DNA of 64,000 bases from Engraulis encrasicolus. Lineage: Eukaryota > Chordata > Actinopteri > Clupeiformes > Engraulidae. Below the pieces are notes generated by a model. It had not been told where the DNA came from. It worked only from the letters and a program-made list of their open reading frames with translations, and did no database searches. Shown here one piece after another: positions 11,654-64,000 of this stretch. Made by a program: the position numbers and the translations under genes. The stretch's first letter is position 1. The number at the start of each line of letters is the position of its first letter. Location: the NCBI RefSeq assembly GCF_034702125.1, contig NC_085857.1, positions 49,612,810 through 49,676,809 on the forward strand. Reading direction: 5' to 3'.

Positions 11654-11880
11654 CCTGGGTTTATAAAGGTGGTAAAATGCCTTATTTTTCACGTTAGGCG
11701 TTGTCTTGTTTTAAGGAGCGAGTAAGTATCTAAGCTGGTGAGACTCAATGGATCACAAATGCTACTGTGATCCATTGACTTTCACTAGCTTAGCGATATA
11801 CTCCCTCTTTTAACTTGTCTTAAAGCAAGACAACGCCTAACATGAAAAATAAGACACTTTACCACCTTTATAAACCCTGG
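11654..11880. repeat. 227-bp hairpin (MITE-like)
   Basis: The ends CCTGGGTTTATAAAGGTGG and its near-complement at 11862-11880 pair, and pairing continues through GTTAGGCGTTGTCTT near 11695 and its complement near 11830. It sits in the spacer between the two large arms. Confidence 0.75.
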
Positions 11881-13580
11881 CAAACGGCATATAGGCCTAC
11901 AGGAGGACCAACATTAACAGACAGACATTAAAGCGCAAGACAGGACCAGTAACAGTATACAAGTACTAAGAAATACTTGTTGTTCCAGTTATCAAGTCGG
12001 AATATTTGGAAGCAGCAGGGTGTGTTGCATATTGCAGGTGCCCAGGCAGTTGTTGTGAGTATTGCAGTCACATACGTATGAACTGCCATCTGGGTACTTT
12101 GCTCGTGAATGTGTGTTAAGCCCCCTTTTGGGGGAAAACAAATCGAATGTCTCATTAACTTACATGCTACATCGCCTAGCCTAAATGAACACAGTCCATG
12201 CTTCAGCCACGGCTATTTGGCTCTATTATTTGAATAGCCGGCAACACAACACATTTTCGGCATGTTGAGCATAAACAACGCTAGTCTACAGGTCAATTGA
12301 CTTGCATTGGCTTTCCCCCCAATGTTTTCAACCAAAAAGGGGTGTAATGCACATGACAAAAGTCACGCCATTTATGCGTATAGTGCAGTTCCATGTATGT
12401 TTGTGTGTGTGCAAGTGCGTGCACACAGTCTTTTCCTTGGGGGCAGCAGCAACAAGAAGACATGTATGGTGTTAAGAAGACTGCATGCATGTCCTGTTTT
12501 GCCTTGTTCTCCAGCTTATCAAATTGACCTCGATTAGGTGTTAAGGAGTGGCTTAATTGATGGCACCTGACTCTGCAATCAAGCTGCCTTTAAAAGCTGA
12601 AGGAACTGACGGTTCTTCATAGGTGTTCTATTTTGACCTGTGGCTGCTGCCGCACCAGTCAGGGTTTTTTATTTAGGCATTATGATTTGGACTTTGTTTA
12701 ATATTAAGTTTGTTAACGTCTTATCCTGGTGTACTTTAACAAAACCCCACAGGTTGGGTAACTTTTAAAAGATGTGTCTTGTCCTTCAAGGTTAAGATTT
12801 GGTTCTGTTCTTAACCACATAGAGCATGTTCATGTGGGGGCATAATAATGGTGTGTTGTATGTTACAGGGCCCAGACAGTCCTTGTGAATACTGCAGGTA
12901 TAGATGCAGTTACTGTGCACCCCAATTCCATAGGTAGGCTATAGGTGTGTGTCTATATGTGCAAACATGTAAAAAAAAAAAAGGCATCAAGAAAGTTGTT
13001 TTAGTGGGGGTCATCTGTGTTCTAGGGTCAATCCCAATCCTTGCAAGTATTTCTCCTCCCATCCATCATGAACATTGTGCTCAGCTAGTGCCACTCATTC
13101 AAGTTGTCTCATAATGTGCTCTGTGCAAGTAGGTTTGCTGTGACCCCTACCACAGTCCACAGCATGGAGAGATGCTAGGAGACATGCCAGTACACCAAGG
13201 GACATGGATGAGGCCATAGGAGAGTTTGCAATCTAGCAGCGGAATACAACAGCAGTGTATAAATGGGATTGGCCCAAGAACACAGATGACCCCCACTAAA
13301 ACTTTCTTGATGCCTTTGCACTGTTTGCTATATGGACAAGAAGAGGTCCTGGGAGGGTGAATGACTTTATTATTGGATGTCTGACATGCCCTTCAAAGCA
13401 TTTCATGATGCATTATGGTTGGTAGTAATTTAACAGGATAGGAAGGATTTCTTTGTCAGTGTCAAATGTTCAGTTGTTTTTTATTTGTTCACTTAATTAT
13501 TTCTCAATACTTATATACTGTTACAAGCCCTGTCTTCCACTTCAATGTCTGTCTGTTAATGTCAGTCCTGTGTATGCCTA
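11881..13580. other. Central spacer of giant inverted repeat
   Basis: No gene recognised. A segment near 12005-12070 (TGTGTTGCATATTGCAGG...) is a diverged direct copy of about 12850-12920. Otherwise it is anonymous repeat DNA. Confidence 0.5.
12981..13316. repeat. Inverted repeat of about 60 bp arms
   Basis: AAGGCATCAAGAAAGTTGTT with the following GTGGGGGTCATCTGTGTTCT is repeated in inverted orientation at about 13267-13316. It lies between the big arms. Confidence 0.75.
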
Positions 13581-15292
13581 TGCCGAGTATTTTGATTCTA
13601 AATCTTCAGAACTGCTGCAAAGTGGGAATTTCACATTGCTGTTTCTTAGTACAATTCACAGGCCTTCAATGTCAGCGTAATTTCTCCATGCATTACTTAA
13701 AGATGCACCAGGGTAATATTTTTAGTTGTTTATTTCCCAGAATTCATACCGCCCATTCAAAATATTACCTTTTTTATGAATACTTACCAACATCAAATTC
13801 TAAGTATTCATTATGACTAGGAAAATTGCACTTTCCATTGTTCTCCATTGTCTGCCATTTTGAAAGAGACATTTGTGCAGCAAAACGTACTGTACTTTGT
13901 TCATAATGATACATATTGGTTTATTATTTTGTAAATATTAATGAAATATTCTGGCCACCATTCTACACAATGCACTTTTAAGTGAGAAACATGTCATCTT
14001 TGCATTGATTTTGAAAGCCTACAAACTGGTTCCTGTCCAGATTTGTAATATTTGTTAAATTAAAGTCATTTTTGTCCTAAAAAGTACCCACAACAAGTTT
14101 CTATGAACATGTTGAGCCTTCCAATCAATTCCCCACGTTGGAATTATCTAAAAAAAAGGTGATGTGTCGTTTGTCTTTTGTACCATGCCTGGTTCAAACC
14201 TTATGTGAATGACCTTGCCTATATTGGGGGGTGTCATCATATTGGGGCGTCTGGCGGGGGTCCCCCACCACTGAAAATGTCTGCCAGTGGTCATTTCTCT
14301 ATCAGGGGAATATGATGAACAATTCATGATAGGTTTCAAGAGGTAACCTCACCAGCTGATCTAGCCCATTTTTTACCCCCCAATTAATGATGTCTGGCAA
14401 GCCCCGCCCACCATCAAAAATGTCTGGCAGTGGCCATTCCTCAATCAGGGGACCATCTCAAACAATTTACAACAGGTTCCAAGTGGTAACCTCACCAACT
14501 GATCTAGCCCATTTTTGGGGGTGTCATCATACGGGGGCGTCTGCCGGGGGTAACCCACCACTAAAAATGTCTGGCAGTGGTCATTTGTCTATCAGGGGAC
14601 TATGATGAACAATTTACAACAGGTTCCAAGTGGTAACCTCACCAACTGATCTAGCCCATTTTTGGGGTGCCAGTTTTACAGCCCCCCTGGCCACACCCAC
14701 CAGAGGGAACCCGGCAGACGTGCTGATCCTCTATCTGGGGACCATACCAGACATCATAGTACCCATAAAAATTGGTAACCTTCCCAACTAGGCTGACCCC
14801 CCTGGGCTCCTGGTCTATACTAGACTGCTTGCGGGAGTTTTTCTGAGGTAATACGGTGTCCACTAGGTGGCTACCACTCCGGTGATGCGGTTTCCGTATT
14901 GCCCAGTGTGCAGGGGGCTTTAGCCTACCTAGCCACCTGATTGAGTAGCCTGCATCCGGGTCAGAGAGTTGCAACAGTGAGACACCTCTGAAAACACTGG
15001 CCAGTGAAAGATTGTGTGGTCCGATGACATTCTCTGTGCCTCGGTTTGATTGACGAGACCTTTGTGATGAAGTGTGTAGCGTTTTTGAAGTTGTTTATAG
15101 CGGGGAAACATCAGAAAAGAATAGGTTTATAATTGGCCCCGCCGTGATGCGTTGGCTGCGTTTTTCACCAAAAAGCTTAAAATAAGCTAACTCCATAACG
15201 GCGCGGCATTGCCCGGAATGGCTCATCATTAGATACATTATGTGGCATGGGAAAGCGATGGTGAAACTTTCATTTTACGCCGGAACTATCCT
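13580..15292 (-). repeat. Right arm of giant inverted repeat
   Basis: Inverted copy of 1444-1740 plus 9361-11640, lacking the EnSpm-like insertion and the left-only segment. It provides the empty-site sequence used to define that insertion. Confidence 0.85.
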
Positions 15293-15314
15293 TTAATAGA
15301 TCTTCTTCAACATA

Positions 15315-15955
15315 CAAACCGGATTCCAAAAAAGTTGGGACTTTTGTGAATGAAAACAAAATGTTATCATTTACAAAACAAAAATCAATTCATTAATAGG
15401 ATGGAGTATTGGGCAAAGACAACATATCAGGTTTAAAAGGCCAGCAAAATTATTGTTTTGAGGAAAATATTTTCTTATTTAAACACATACACAACATACA
15501 CATCTGCTCCATAATCATCACCAAAACTTAATCATTTTCAACATAATCAAGGCTCCATGATTTAAGAAAGAATTAACTGTTTTCCTCTGTGTAATCTGAT
15601 GACAGTTATGTCTTCAGTGTCCATCTGGAATGATCCTTGCCACATCCTTGTCAAAATTGTGAAGTCTCTGCGTCATGAGCATTTATGAAGCATTTTATGG
15701 TCAAATTTTAAACAGCTATCATTGTTGGAGTGTCCAAGTGTGCTTATTGTCAAAGGGAATGCCATGATCTTCTACAACATTACAGAACGTCATATTTTAG
15801 CAATGTATGTTCTTGCATACCTGCAAATTATAATAGTTGATATTTTCACTTTGCACTTTGCACAATTCTCGATCTTATATATGGCTTGAATGTTTTGAAA
15901 ATGTTTTTTTATTCACAAAATACCAAGTGTTCCAACTTCTATGGAATGCGGTTTG
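15315..15955. mobile_element. MITE with TA target duplication
   Basis: Ends CAAACCGGATTCCAAAAAAG and, on the reverse strand, CAAACCGCATTCCATAGAAG are flanked by TA (15313-15314, 15956-15957). The same terminal family occurs at 20359-23001. No coding capacity. Confidence 0.75.
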
Positions 15956-15978
15956 TACATTTCTAAATTCTAAAATCT

Positions 15979-16040
15979 ATTTATTTATTCATTCATTCAT
16001 TCATTCTCTCATTCATTCATCTATTCATTCATTCATTTAT
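15979..16040. repeat. (CATT)n / (TTAT)n tract
   Basis: Imperfect ATTC tetranucleotide run. Confidence 0.9.
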
Positions 16041-16335
16041 TTTTCCACAAACTTAATATTGTAATCACAACATACCTCTAGCCCTAAGGTACAGTGCGAA
16101 CAGTGCAATACCATAAACTTATGGTAGATAAATAATGTAGACATATTCGGAAAGGCTTTGTTGCTATTATCCTGATGATGCATGTTGAGTGTATACATTG
16201 GAAAAGAAACAAGCTACCGGTAGGCCTATATTAATTTCAGAATAGTCCTTGTTTCATACATTTTTATGTGATAAATTCTTTGTTCCAGGTTTTCATTTCA
16301 AAGTTTACTTTTCAAAGATTCCATTACCTTTCAGT

Positions 16336-24534
<8,199 letters not shown>

Positions 24535-24577
24535 TCATCATGATTCATGCAGGATTTGTGCAGGATTGGGCATCTCA

Positions 24578-24680
<103 letters not shown>

Positions 24681-24858
24681 GTAGATGAGGCATGTCGTAG
24701 CTTGAGACAATGAAATAAGCGGGTATCTTGGCAAACGATTTGAAGTTCATAGTCTAGCAGCTGCTGGCCGAGGCCATTAAACAATTTATTACAGGCTCAA
24801 GGCCCACAGTGGAAACATTACATCATTCACTGTATATACATTAAACATTCATACATAT

Positions 24859-24864
24859 AATAAA
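24859..24864 (+). terminator. mfap4: Candidate poly(A) signal for terminal exon a
   Basis: AATAAA 325 nt after the copy-a stop; another AATAAA lies at 24950-24955. A counterpart sits at 28174-28179 in the duplicated copy. Confidence 0.45.
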
Positions 24865-25583
24865 AATGGGAAGCTAATGAAGACACATATACCAGTGTTC
24901 CCAGAGACATGAATAGGATCAACTAGTTTTTCGATAAGCTCATTTGCTCAATAAAGTCAAGCCTGCGCGTGAACTTAAAGGTAAGATTTCTCAACAATGC
25001 CATGAAAGCAGTTAGACCTTGTTTGTAAAATAACAATTAAAAAAAACTCAAAGTTGTTTAAGACTTTGTAGGTAGCCCTGACATTCAAATTGCAACGATG
25101 GGACTTTAAAAGTCTTTAAATTATTGAAATAGCTTGAAGTGAGACGATAGCACAGGAGGAGCAAGCCAGAGCTTTGTTCATTTGGTTTACTTCACACTTC
25201 ACAATTTTTTAATAATCCTCTGGTGCTTTCCACTGCAATTAAAAAAAAATCAAATTCCTTTAGTTCAGCAGAGTGCCCACTAGATGGAGGCAGAGGGCAT
25301 GCCATAGCAACACTACCCTGAAGGGCCTGTGTAGAACTTAATGTTGTTTAATTGAAAGACTAGCATCTATTTAATCTAGGCTATCCACTTACTAAGGAAT
25401 CAAATAACACATTGTTTACATTTTAAATGCTCTGCATAGAACTGCCATCATTTAATCAAACCACTTGCATTTACTATTTGCTGTCATTTACTGTCTCAAT
25501 CAACAGTCTGACACAGTCAGACATAGTGTTCTTTAGATACGTGTCTGTGTATTTTTTTTTCTTTTTGGTCTGTTCTTTTCATA

Positions 25584-25812
25584 GTCGTCTGAGAACAGTT
25601 GTCAAGAGTTGTTTGTCAGAGTGCTCTGGCACAGCGCACGAAGCCACCCAAACACAAATGGGGTTGCATGCCCATGAGGATAAGGTTCACGTCCGGCCTT
25701 CTGTATATCATTTTCCAGCCCTACCTCATATCTCTCTCTAATCTCTCTCTCCTAGTCTCTTCCTGTTGTTATCTGTGCCGTCCTGTTGTCAATAAAGGCA
25801 CAACAAGCCAAC
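25584..25812 (+). mobile_element. tRNA-derived SINE (copy 1)
   Basis: Contains GCTCTGGCACAGCGCACGAA, GCATGCCCATGAGGATAAGG, a C/T-rich body and a CAATAAAGGCACAA tail. Its twin in copy 2 is at 29518-29756. Confidence 0.6.
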
Positions 25813-25910
25813 ATAAACAGCTGAAGTCTTGACTGTCATATCTACCCGGCTGTGGCCTTATTGTAAGGGATTGAAAGATCAAGATCAATCAATCAATCAA
25901 TCAATGAGCC

Positions 25911-26031
<121 letters not shown>

Positions 26032-26041
26032 TTTTTTTTAG

Positions 26042-26295
26042 GGGACTCACTCTCTGGCCATAATGATATGAAATTCAGCACTTTTGATAAGGATCAAGAC
26101 CCATCATCTTCAAATTGTGCTGCCCTGTTTTTGGGAGGATATTGGTACGGGGATTGCCACTCTTCCAATCCAAATGGGGTGTACCTGTGGGGTGCTGCAA
26201 GCCACTATGCCCTCGGGGTAAATTGGTATGCCTTTAAGGGACACCGCTATTCACTCAAGTCTATCACTATGAAGATTAAACCTGTAGTAGCTTAG
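26042..26295 (+). CDS. mfap4: mfap4-like last exon, copy b (duplicated)
   Basis: The same length (254 nt), phase, acceptor context ((GT)n then T-run AG) and stop as copy a. Differences include DPSSSNCAALF for DLASLNCAASY, CHSSNP for CHYSNP, WYAF for WNAF and GHRYS for GYHYS. All Cys and acidic calcium-site residues are kept, so it is an intact alternative terminal exon rather than an obvious relic. Confidence 0.8.
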
Positions 26296-26336
26296 TCATG
26301 ATGCAAGGCAAGGTTTGTGTCTGATAGGGTATCTCA

Positions 26337-26557
<221 letters not shown>

Positions 26558-26573
26558 GTAGATGAGGCATGTA

Positions 26574-27991
26574 CAGCGCCGCCAGTCAGTATTGGCACCC
26601 CTTAAATTTATTTACAAAATGTGCAGTATATCCAGAAATAAATGAAAATATAAACACCTTTTACCAACAGGATCTTTTAATTGAAGATCCAAAGATATTT
26701 AGAATAGCAAAGTATTTTTTTCCAAATTAATTTTCGAATTTTAAGCAAAAACATGAAAAGGGCATGTCCATGAATATTGGCACCCCTCCTTAACAGATTG
26801 GTCTCACACCATTAGACAGCAAAAGCAGCCTCCAAAGGTTTTGGTATTCGTCTACGAGCTTCTTGCACTTCTCTAGTGGCATTTTGATGTGTGCATTTGG
26901 ATGTGTGCTTTGGGTTTTTGTCTTGCTGAACATGATCTTCACCTCAAACCAAGTGTTCTTGTACATGGTTACACATTTTCCTGTAAATGATGATACCTGT
27001 GATATGGTCAAAGCCTCCAATACCTAATGCATCAATGGGGTGACATAATATTATACAGTAGATCTGACACCATGCTTGATTTTTGGTAGGGTGTCCTTTT
27101 CCTTAAAGACTTTCTTGCAGAATATGCAACCATGCTGTTTGTGTGCATCACTGAAAAGCTGTACTATTGCTTCATCTGACCTTAAAACATTCATAAAAGG
27201 GCTGTGCTTTCCCTGTATTCTCTTATACAGACTTCAGGTGTTCCCTTTTATGACTTTCATTAAGCAATGTGCTCTGCCTTTGCCTCCAACCAAAAACCAA
27301 AACTTTGTGTAGTGTAAACTTGTGATGCTTATTGGAAAAAAACTTCCTATAGTTCAAAGTTGACCCTCAGGTCTGTAGATGTTAGACCCTGTGTTTTGTC
27401 ATTATTTGCACCGACTTCTACAGACTTCTATCATCATTTCTGCCCTTAACCCCATATCCAAGGATGATCTTTACAGCTCCCTGTTTGGCAAATTTCTGAA
27501 TAACACAACACAGTGTTGGAAATGGTATACTAGGGTCTTTTGAGATGACATTTTATTATTTGGAGGTCTTGTTTTTGCAAATAATTGTATTTATGGTGTC
27601 CTCAGGCAGCCCATCTGTCTTCACATTTGTCAAAGACGCACAAGATGTAACAGGTGGCTATTTAAAACACAAATATTAAAAAAATCCTTGCCTAATTCAT
27701 GTCCTATGGGCAATAGCAATTTGCCCATTTGTTATCTATCATATTTGAGTCAAATTAGGTTTCCACAACGGTATCCAGTAAAGGGTGCCAATACCAGTGG
27801 TTCCAGGAGCTTTAGCTTCTTCAAATTTTCCCCTCTCGTAATGTAGTATTCATTGTTGTTGATCATTTTTACATTTAGTATCAACCACAAGCTATCTATA
27901 GAAAAATCATGGTTGGTATTATTTGTTGTCTGGAGATATGCCCCATAATGTGCTTAAGCTTCAAGGGTGCCAATACTAACTGGCAGCACTG
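26574..27991. mobile_element. Tc1/mariner-type insertion in duplicated unit
   Basis: The ends CAGCGCCGCCAGTCAGTATT and (reverse strand) CAGTGCTGCCAGTTAGTATT are bounded by TA. Copy 1 of the duplication reads GCATGTCGTAGCTTGAG with no insertion, so the element arrived after, or in only one of, the two units. The minus strand has transposase-like remnants with stops. Confidence 0.8.
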
Positions 27992-28649
27992 TAGCTTGAG
28001 ACAATGAAAAAAGCGGGTATCTAGTCTTGGCAAACGATTTGAAGTTCATAGTCAAGCAGCTGCTGGTCGGGGCCATTGAACAATTATAAACTTTATTATA
28101 GGCTTAAGGCCCACAGTGAAAACATTACATCATTTACTGTATACTGTACAATACATTAAACCTGCATACATATAATAAAATGGGAAGCCAATGACACACA
28201 TATACAATTGTTCCTAGAGACATGTATCTTAAGCTATGAATAGGATCAACTAGTTTTGCAATGAGCTCATTTGCTGCACGGTCAAGCCTGCTCGTGAACT
28301 TAAAGGTAAGATTTCTCAACAGTGCTATGAAAGCAGTTAGACTTAGTTTGTAAAATAACAATTAAAAAGCTCAAAGTTGTTTAAGACTTTGTAGGTAGCC
28401 CTGACATTCAAATCGCAACGATGGGGACGTCAAAAGTCTGTAAATTATTGAAATAGTTTGAAGTGAGACAATAGCACAGGAGGAGCAAGTCAGAGCTTTG
28501 TTTTAGTCAAGCAAAATAGCACATTTGTCCGATGCTGTGTTCACAGCTAGCCTACCTATTTTTTCAATGTAAAATAATTAATAAAACCTGGAAGTGGTTT
28601 ACCACTTTGGGGGCTTTGAAGGTGTACTACATGGTGAAAGTTCAAAAGG

Positions 28650-28925
28650 GAGATCCAAAAGGCTGTCATGGGAAAGCGTTTAGGGTGTCAGAGTTGTAGC
28701 CCAAAGGTTGCCAGTTTGACTCCCGACACGCCAGGTCGTTGGTGGGGGGAGTAATCAACCAGTGCTCTCCCCCATCCTCCTCCATGACTAAGGTACCCTG
28801 AGCATGGTACCGTCCCGCCGGTTGGTCAAATGGAGACTGTCAGGCAGATTCTGAGTTTATTAGCATACTTGCAACCCAAAACATGCCCTCTTGGGATGAA
28901 ATGCCTGATTATTTCATTGTCCTCC
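28650..28925 (+). mobile_element. tRNA-derived SINE
   Basis: TGTCAGAGTTGTAGCCCAAA and GGTTGCCAGTTTGACTCC look like A- and B-box regions. The body GCTCTCCCCCATCCTCCTCC also occurs, inverted, at 46998-47180. Confidence 0.6.
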
Positions 28926-29517
28926 ATGTAGATGAACATTACAGTGTATGTCACACAATATGGCTATTCCAGGCCCAGGAGGCTGTGTCTCACATCATAT
29001 AGAGATGAACATCGAGCAGTGACCAAGTGAAGTTAGCCAAGCCTGTTGTACTCCGTTAACTAAAGGGCACACGTGGACCATGTATTAGCAGGCTTAAAAC
29101 TCCCTGTAGGTTAATTTAGATAGGTTTACTTCACACTTCACAATTTCTTAATACTCCTCTGGTGCTTTCCACTGCAAGAAAAAAAAAATCAAATTCCTTT
29201 AGTTCAGCAGAGTGCCCACTAGATGGAGGCAGAGGGCATGCCATAGCAACACTACCCTGAAGGGCCTGTGTAGAACTTAATGTTGTTTAATTGAAAGACT
29301 AGCATCTATTTAATCTAGGCTATCCACTTACTAAGGAATCAAATAACAAATTGTTTACATTTTAAATGCTCTGCGTAGAACTGTCATCATTTAATCAAAC
29401 CACTTGCATTTACTATTTGCTGTCATTTACTGTCTCAATCAACAGTCTGACACAGTCAGACATAGTGTTCTTTAGAAACGTGTCTGTGTATTTTTTTTCT
29501 TTTTGGTCTGTTCTTTT

Positions 29518-29756
29518 CATAGTCGTCTGAGAACAGTTGTCAAGAGTTGTTTGTCAGAGTGCTCTGGCACAGCGCACGAAGCCACCCAAATACAAATGGG
29601 GTTGTATGCCCATGAGGATAAGGTTCACGTCCGGCCTTCTGTATATCATTTTCCAGCCCTACCTCATATCTCTCTCTAATCTCTCTCTCCTAGTCTCTTC
29701 CTGTTGTTATCTGTGCCGTCCTGTTGTCAATAAAGGCACAACAAGCCAACATAAAG
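29518..29756 (+). mobile_element. tRNA-derived SINE (copy 2)
   Basis: Near-identical to 25584-25812, carried along by the segmental duplication. Confidence 0.6.
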
Positions 29757-29840
29757 CTGAAGTCTTGACTGTCATATCTACCCGGCTGTGGCCTTATTGT
29801 AAGGGATTGAAAGATCAAGATCAATCAATCAATCAATGAG

Positions 29841-30366
<526 letters not shown>

Positions 30367-30367
<1 letters not shown>

Positions 30368-30846
30368 AACGAGGGGGAGAGGGGAGGGAAGAGAGTAAGA
30401 TAGCTGAGGGGCATTTTAGTCAGAGAGAGAGAGAGACAGACAGACAGACAACTAGACTACAACAATGTGGAGGGGAGTATGCTGATGAAAAAAAACACAA
30501 CCTTAGAACTTAGAACATTTCAAAACTTCTCACTATGATTTCATGACGGATTTGAAAAAAAAAGGTTCCATGAAAGGTTCCATGAAAGCTGTAGAATGTT
30601 TGTGTAGAATTCAACAAGGAACAGGAGGAAAAGCAACTCGCTTCTCACAGGCTGATGGAGTAACATGGTCAGCACATGACGCAGTATAGGCCCACTGGAT
30701 TTGAAATAAGAAGACAGTGGTAAGTTAAAAAAATTACTCTCAGACACTTTGATTGCTTTTTAAATTGGATTTCATGGATCAAATGTACTTTTATAATGTA
30801 AAAAAAAACATACACACACAAACCCCCACACAAGCACGCATGCACA

Positions 30847-30877
<31 letters not shown>

Positions 30878-30905
30878 CCTTACCTGACTGCTCTATTCTG
30901 TGCAG
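30367..30905. other. Intergenic / TRIM upstream
   Basis: No gene. A CTATTCTGTGCAG acceptor (30893-30905) just before the TRIM ATG implies an untranslated exon upstream that I could not locate. Confidence 0.5.
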
Positions 30906-62288
<31,383 letters not shown>

Positions 62289-62289
<1 letters not shown>

Positions 62290-62332
62290 CTCATTCATTC
62301 ATTCATTCATTCATTCATTCATTCATTCATTT

Positions 62333-62374
<42 letters not shown>

Positions 62375-62380
62375 TTTATA
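62289..62380. repeat. (CATT)n/(TTTA)n tract
   Basis: Tetranucleotide runs in the TRIM 3' UTR. Confidence 0.95.
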
Positions 62381-62510
62381 TGTATGTTTATGTGGTTTTC
62401 GTTTAGCTTAAACTTGTCTTGGATAGTTGGATAGTTACTTTCAAGCTTCTCACAGTGTGTGTGTGGTGTACGTGCATGCATGTGTTTTGCACAGTTTACA
62501 AACTGTGTGT

Positions 62511-62516
62511 AATAAA
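62511..62516 (+). terminator. Candidate poly(A) signal of TRIM35-like gene
   Basis: AATAAA 222 nt after the stop codon, following a (CATT)n/(TTTA)n tract. Others follow further down. Confidence 0.5.
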
Positions 62517-62519
62517 GAG

Positions 62520-64000
62520 TGAGGGCAACAAATTATAATTTCTTAATAGTGGGTAGAATTTTATCCATCGACATTATGATTGATTGTATGAGTATAATAT
62601 CTACATGTATACCTCCTGTGCCATAGAAAAACTCATTGCACTTTTTTGTGTTTTCTGATCATTATTTCACTTTAGCCTCATTGCCTGAGGATATGCACTT
62701 TCCTTTAAAAATATTGCATTTTAGCTATTTATGCTAATAGTGTGTTATTCATGTGTGTATTTATTTATTTGTTCCCTTACTGGTGTATTTGATTCATTAA
62801 TTTATGACACATTATGCACTAGTGTGAGAAAGGCCTTCATTTTGCTTCTAGGAAACACTAGTAAGGATGAATAATGCTGGTGATTGAAAAATAAAAAATA
62901 CACTTTTCAAATGTTTTCCCACCCATTATATTACTTTAGTCTTATTTTCTAGGGATATGACCGTTTTGTGTTGTATGTGATCGTTGTTATTTATGCTAAT
63001 GGTATTTATTTAGTGAGTAAGTTTGTTCAATTATTTTAATTTATTTGTTTGTTTGTTAACTTGCTTGTCTGTTTCTTTCAGTAATTTACATATAAAAATA
63101 AAAAATATATACTATATACACGTAAATAAACTAAAATCCCTTTGATGGGCTGAATGTGTGGTCATTGAAAGCACCCAAACACAGACCAATCGGGAAAGGC
63201 AAAAAGTTGCTCAGGTGAGTCCAAACCAGGGGGTCAGGATTTGGCTGGTTAGCTTCGCCGATTAGCAAGGCACTTCTTCGTCACCATTTTCACCAATTCA
63301 CATCATATCCGGGTCCACTCATCGCTCATGATGATTGGTGGGTGCACAGCACATGCGCGAGTTTATTGTTGGGCACACAGACCAATATAGGTCTGTGGTT
63401 GGGCACCTTATAATACTTCCATGCATCCAATGCCCGTCTTCCATAATAGCTTTCTGGTCAACCTTACGTCAGTCAGTAATGTGGCGCTGAAATGGCTGAG
63501 TAAACTGGTCCTGTAAATGAGCTCCATGAAACTCCATTTTGGAAGCTGAAAAATGTGTTCAATTTTGCCTGAATTTACTAGCCTAGCATTCCCCATTGAA
63601 ATGACTGGGGGCGGGACTTATTCGCTCTCTCCAGGTCTTATACTACCTCCATGGTCCAAACATGATACATGGCTGAGAGAAAACAAAGGTCACAAGTCGA
63701 GGTCCTCCCATCCATTCCTATGGCCTGTAGCATTGTGCCTTAGAGGAGAAACCGGTGTTGAGTGACTTTATGGTCTATGTCTCCTATTTTCAATTGTTTT
63801 TTTTAAATGTCGCACACTCTGCTCCATGTTTTATTTCAAATCACATTTTGGCATTTTCCAAACTTACACATACAAAGATGAAACGTCTATTAATGTTCAT
63901 CCCAATTAGTGAACACCTGATCCCATAGAGCCGGGATGTCATGACTTGAGCATGAAATTGTCACAGGAATATGAATGGGTCCAGCCAGCGAAATGAAACA
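62520..64000. other. 3' flank, no gene recognised
   Basis: AT-rich DNA. Short frames at 63408-63596 and 63553-63765 have no recognisable features. Confidence 0.5.

Larger units (their letters stand above)
1440..15296. mobile_element. Giant TTAA-flanked inverted-repeat element, 13.85 kb
   Basis: The left end reads TTAA-AGGATAGTTCCGG (TTAA at 1440-1443). The right end is its reverse complement, ending CTATCCT-TTAA (TTAA at 15293-15296). The first 297 bp (1444-1740) are nearly identical in inverted orientation to 14996-15292. The homology resumes after a large insertion, running from 9361 to about 11640 on the left and from about 13580 to 14995 on the right. TTAA target duplications are known for piggyBac and Kolobok transposons, so a non-autonomous Kolobok-like element is the best guess. 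No transposase of either family was seen. The left arm has extra sequence (about 9405-10335) absent from the right arm. Confidence 0.75.

Overview
The window is nuclear DNA of a vertebrate, almost certainly a teleost fish. The signs are short exons with GT-AG introns, very abundant (CA)n, (GA)n and (CT)n microsatellites, tRNA-derived SINEs, and dense nested DNA transposons (Tc1-like, hAT, EnSpm/CACTA-like, TTAA-site elements). I cannot name the species from the sequence alone.

Layout. 1-1440: microsatellites and unique DNA. 1440-15296: a 13.85-kb structure bounded by TTAA whose two ends are long inverted copies of each other. Its left arm is split by a 7.6-kb EnSpm/CACTA-like element (1741-9358) that carries exons of an nfatc2ip-like gene on the minus strand. 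16336-29840: a plus-strand fibrinogen-domain gene of the MFAP4 family. Its third intron holds a stack of nested transposons, and its last coding exon is present twice (24281-24534 and 26042-26295) in a tandem segmental duplication. 30906-62289: a plus-strand TRIM35-like E3 ligase gene with 11 coding exons (539 codons). Its RING finger is split by a 25.8-kb intron.

That intron contains two copies of one transposon family (31114-32882 and 41364-56312), the second broken by a 12.6-kb inverted-repeat structure. It also contains two minus-strand coding units. One is an intronless 640-codon ORF (33972-35894) for an unrecognised membrane protein built from repeated modules. The other is a three-exon fragment of a TBC1D8/TBC1D9-type Rab-GAP (37691-40040), with splice-site-bearing DNA amplified around its exons. 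62290-64000: the 3' flank of the TRIM gene, with no further gene seen.

The genes do not form a pathway. MFAP4-type proteins are secreted fibrinogen-domain lectins, and TRIM35-type proteins are cytoplasmic RING ligases often linked to innate immunity. The unusual content is structural: captured exons in a transposon, duplicated terminal exons behind (TG)m(T)n tracts, minisatellite copies of splice donors, and the repeat-built membrane protein. All exon joins were made by reading splice consensus and phase, without transcript data.
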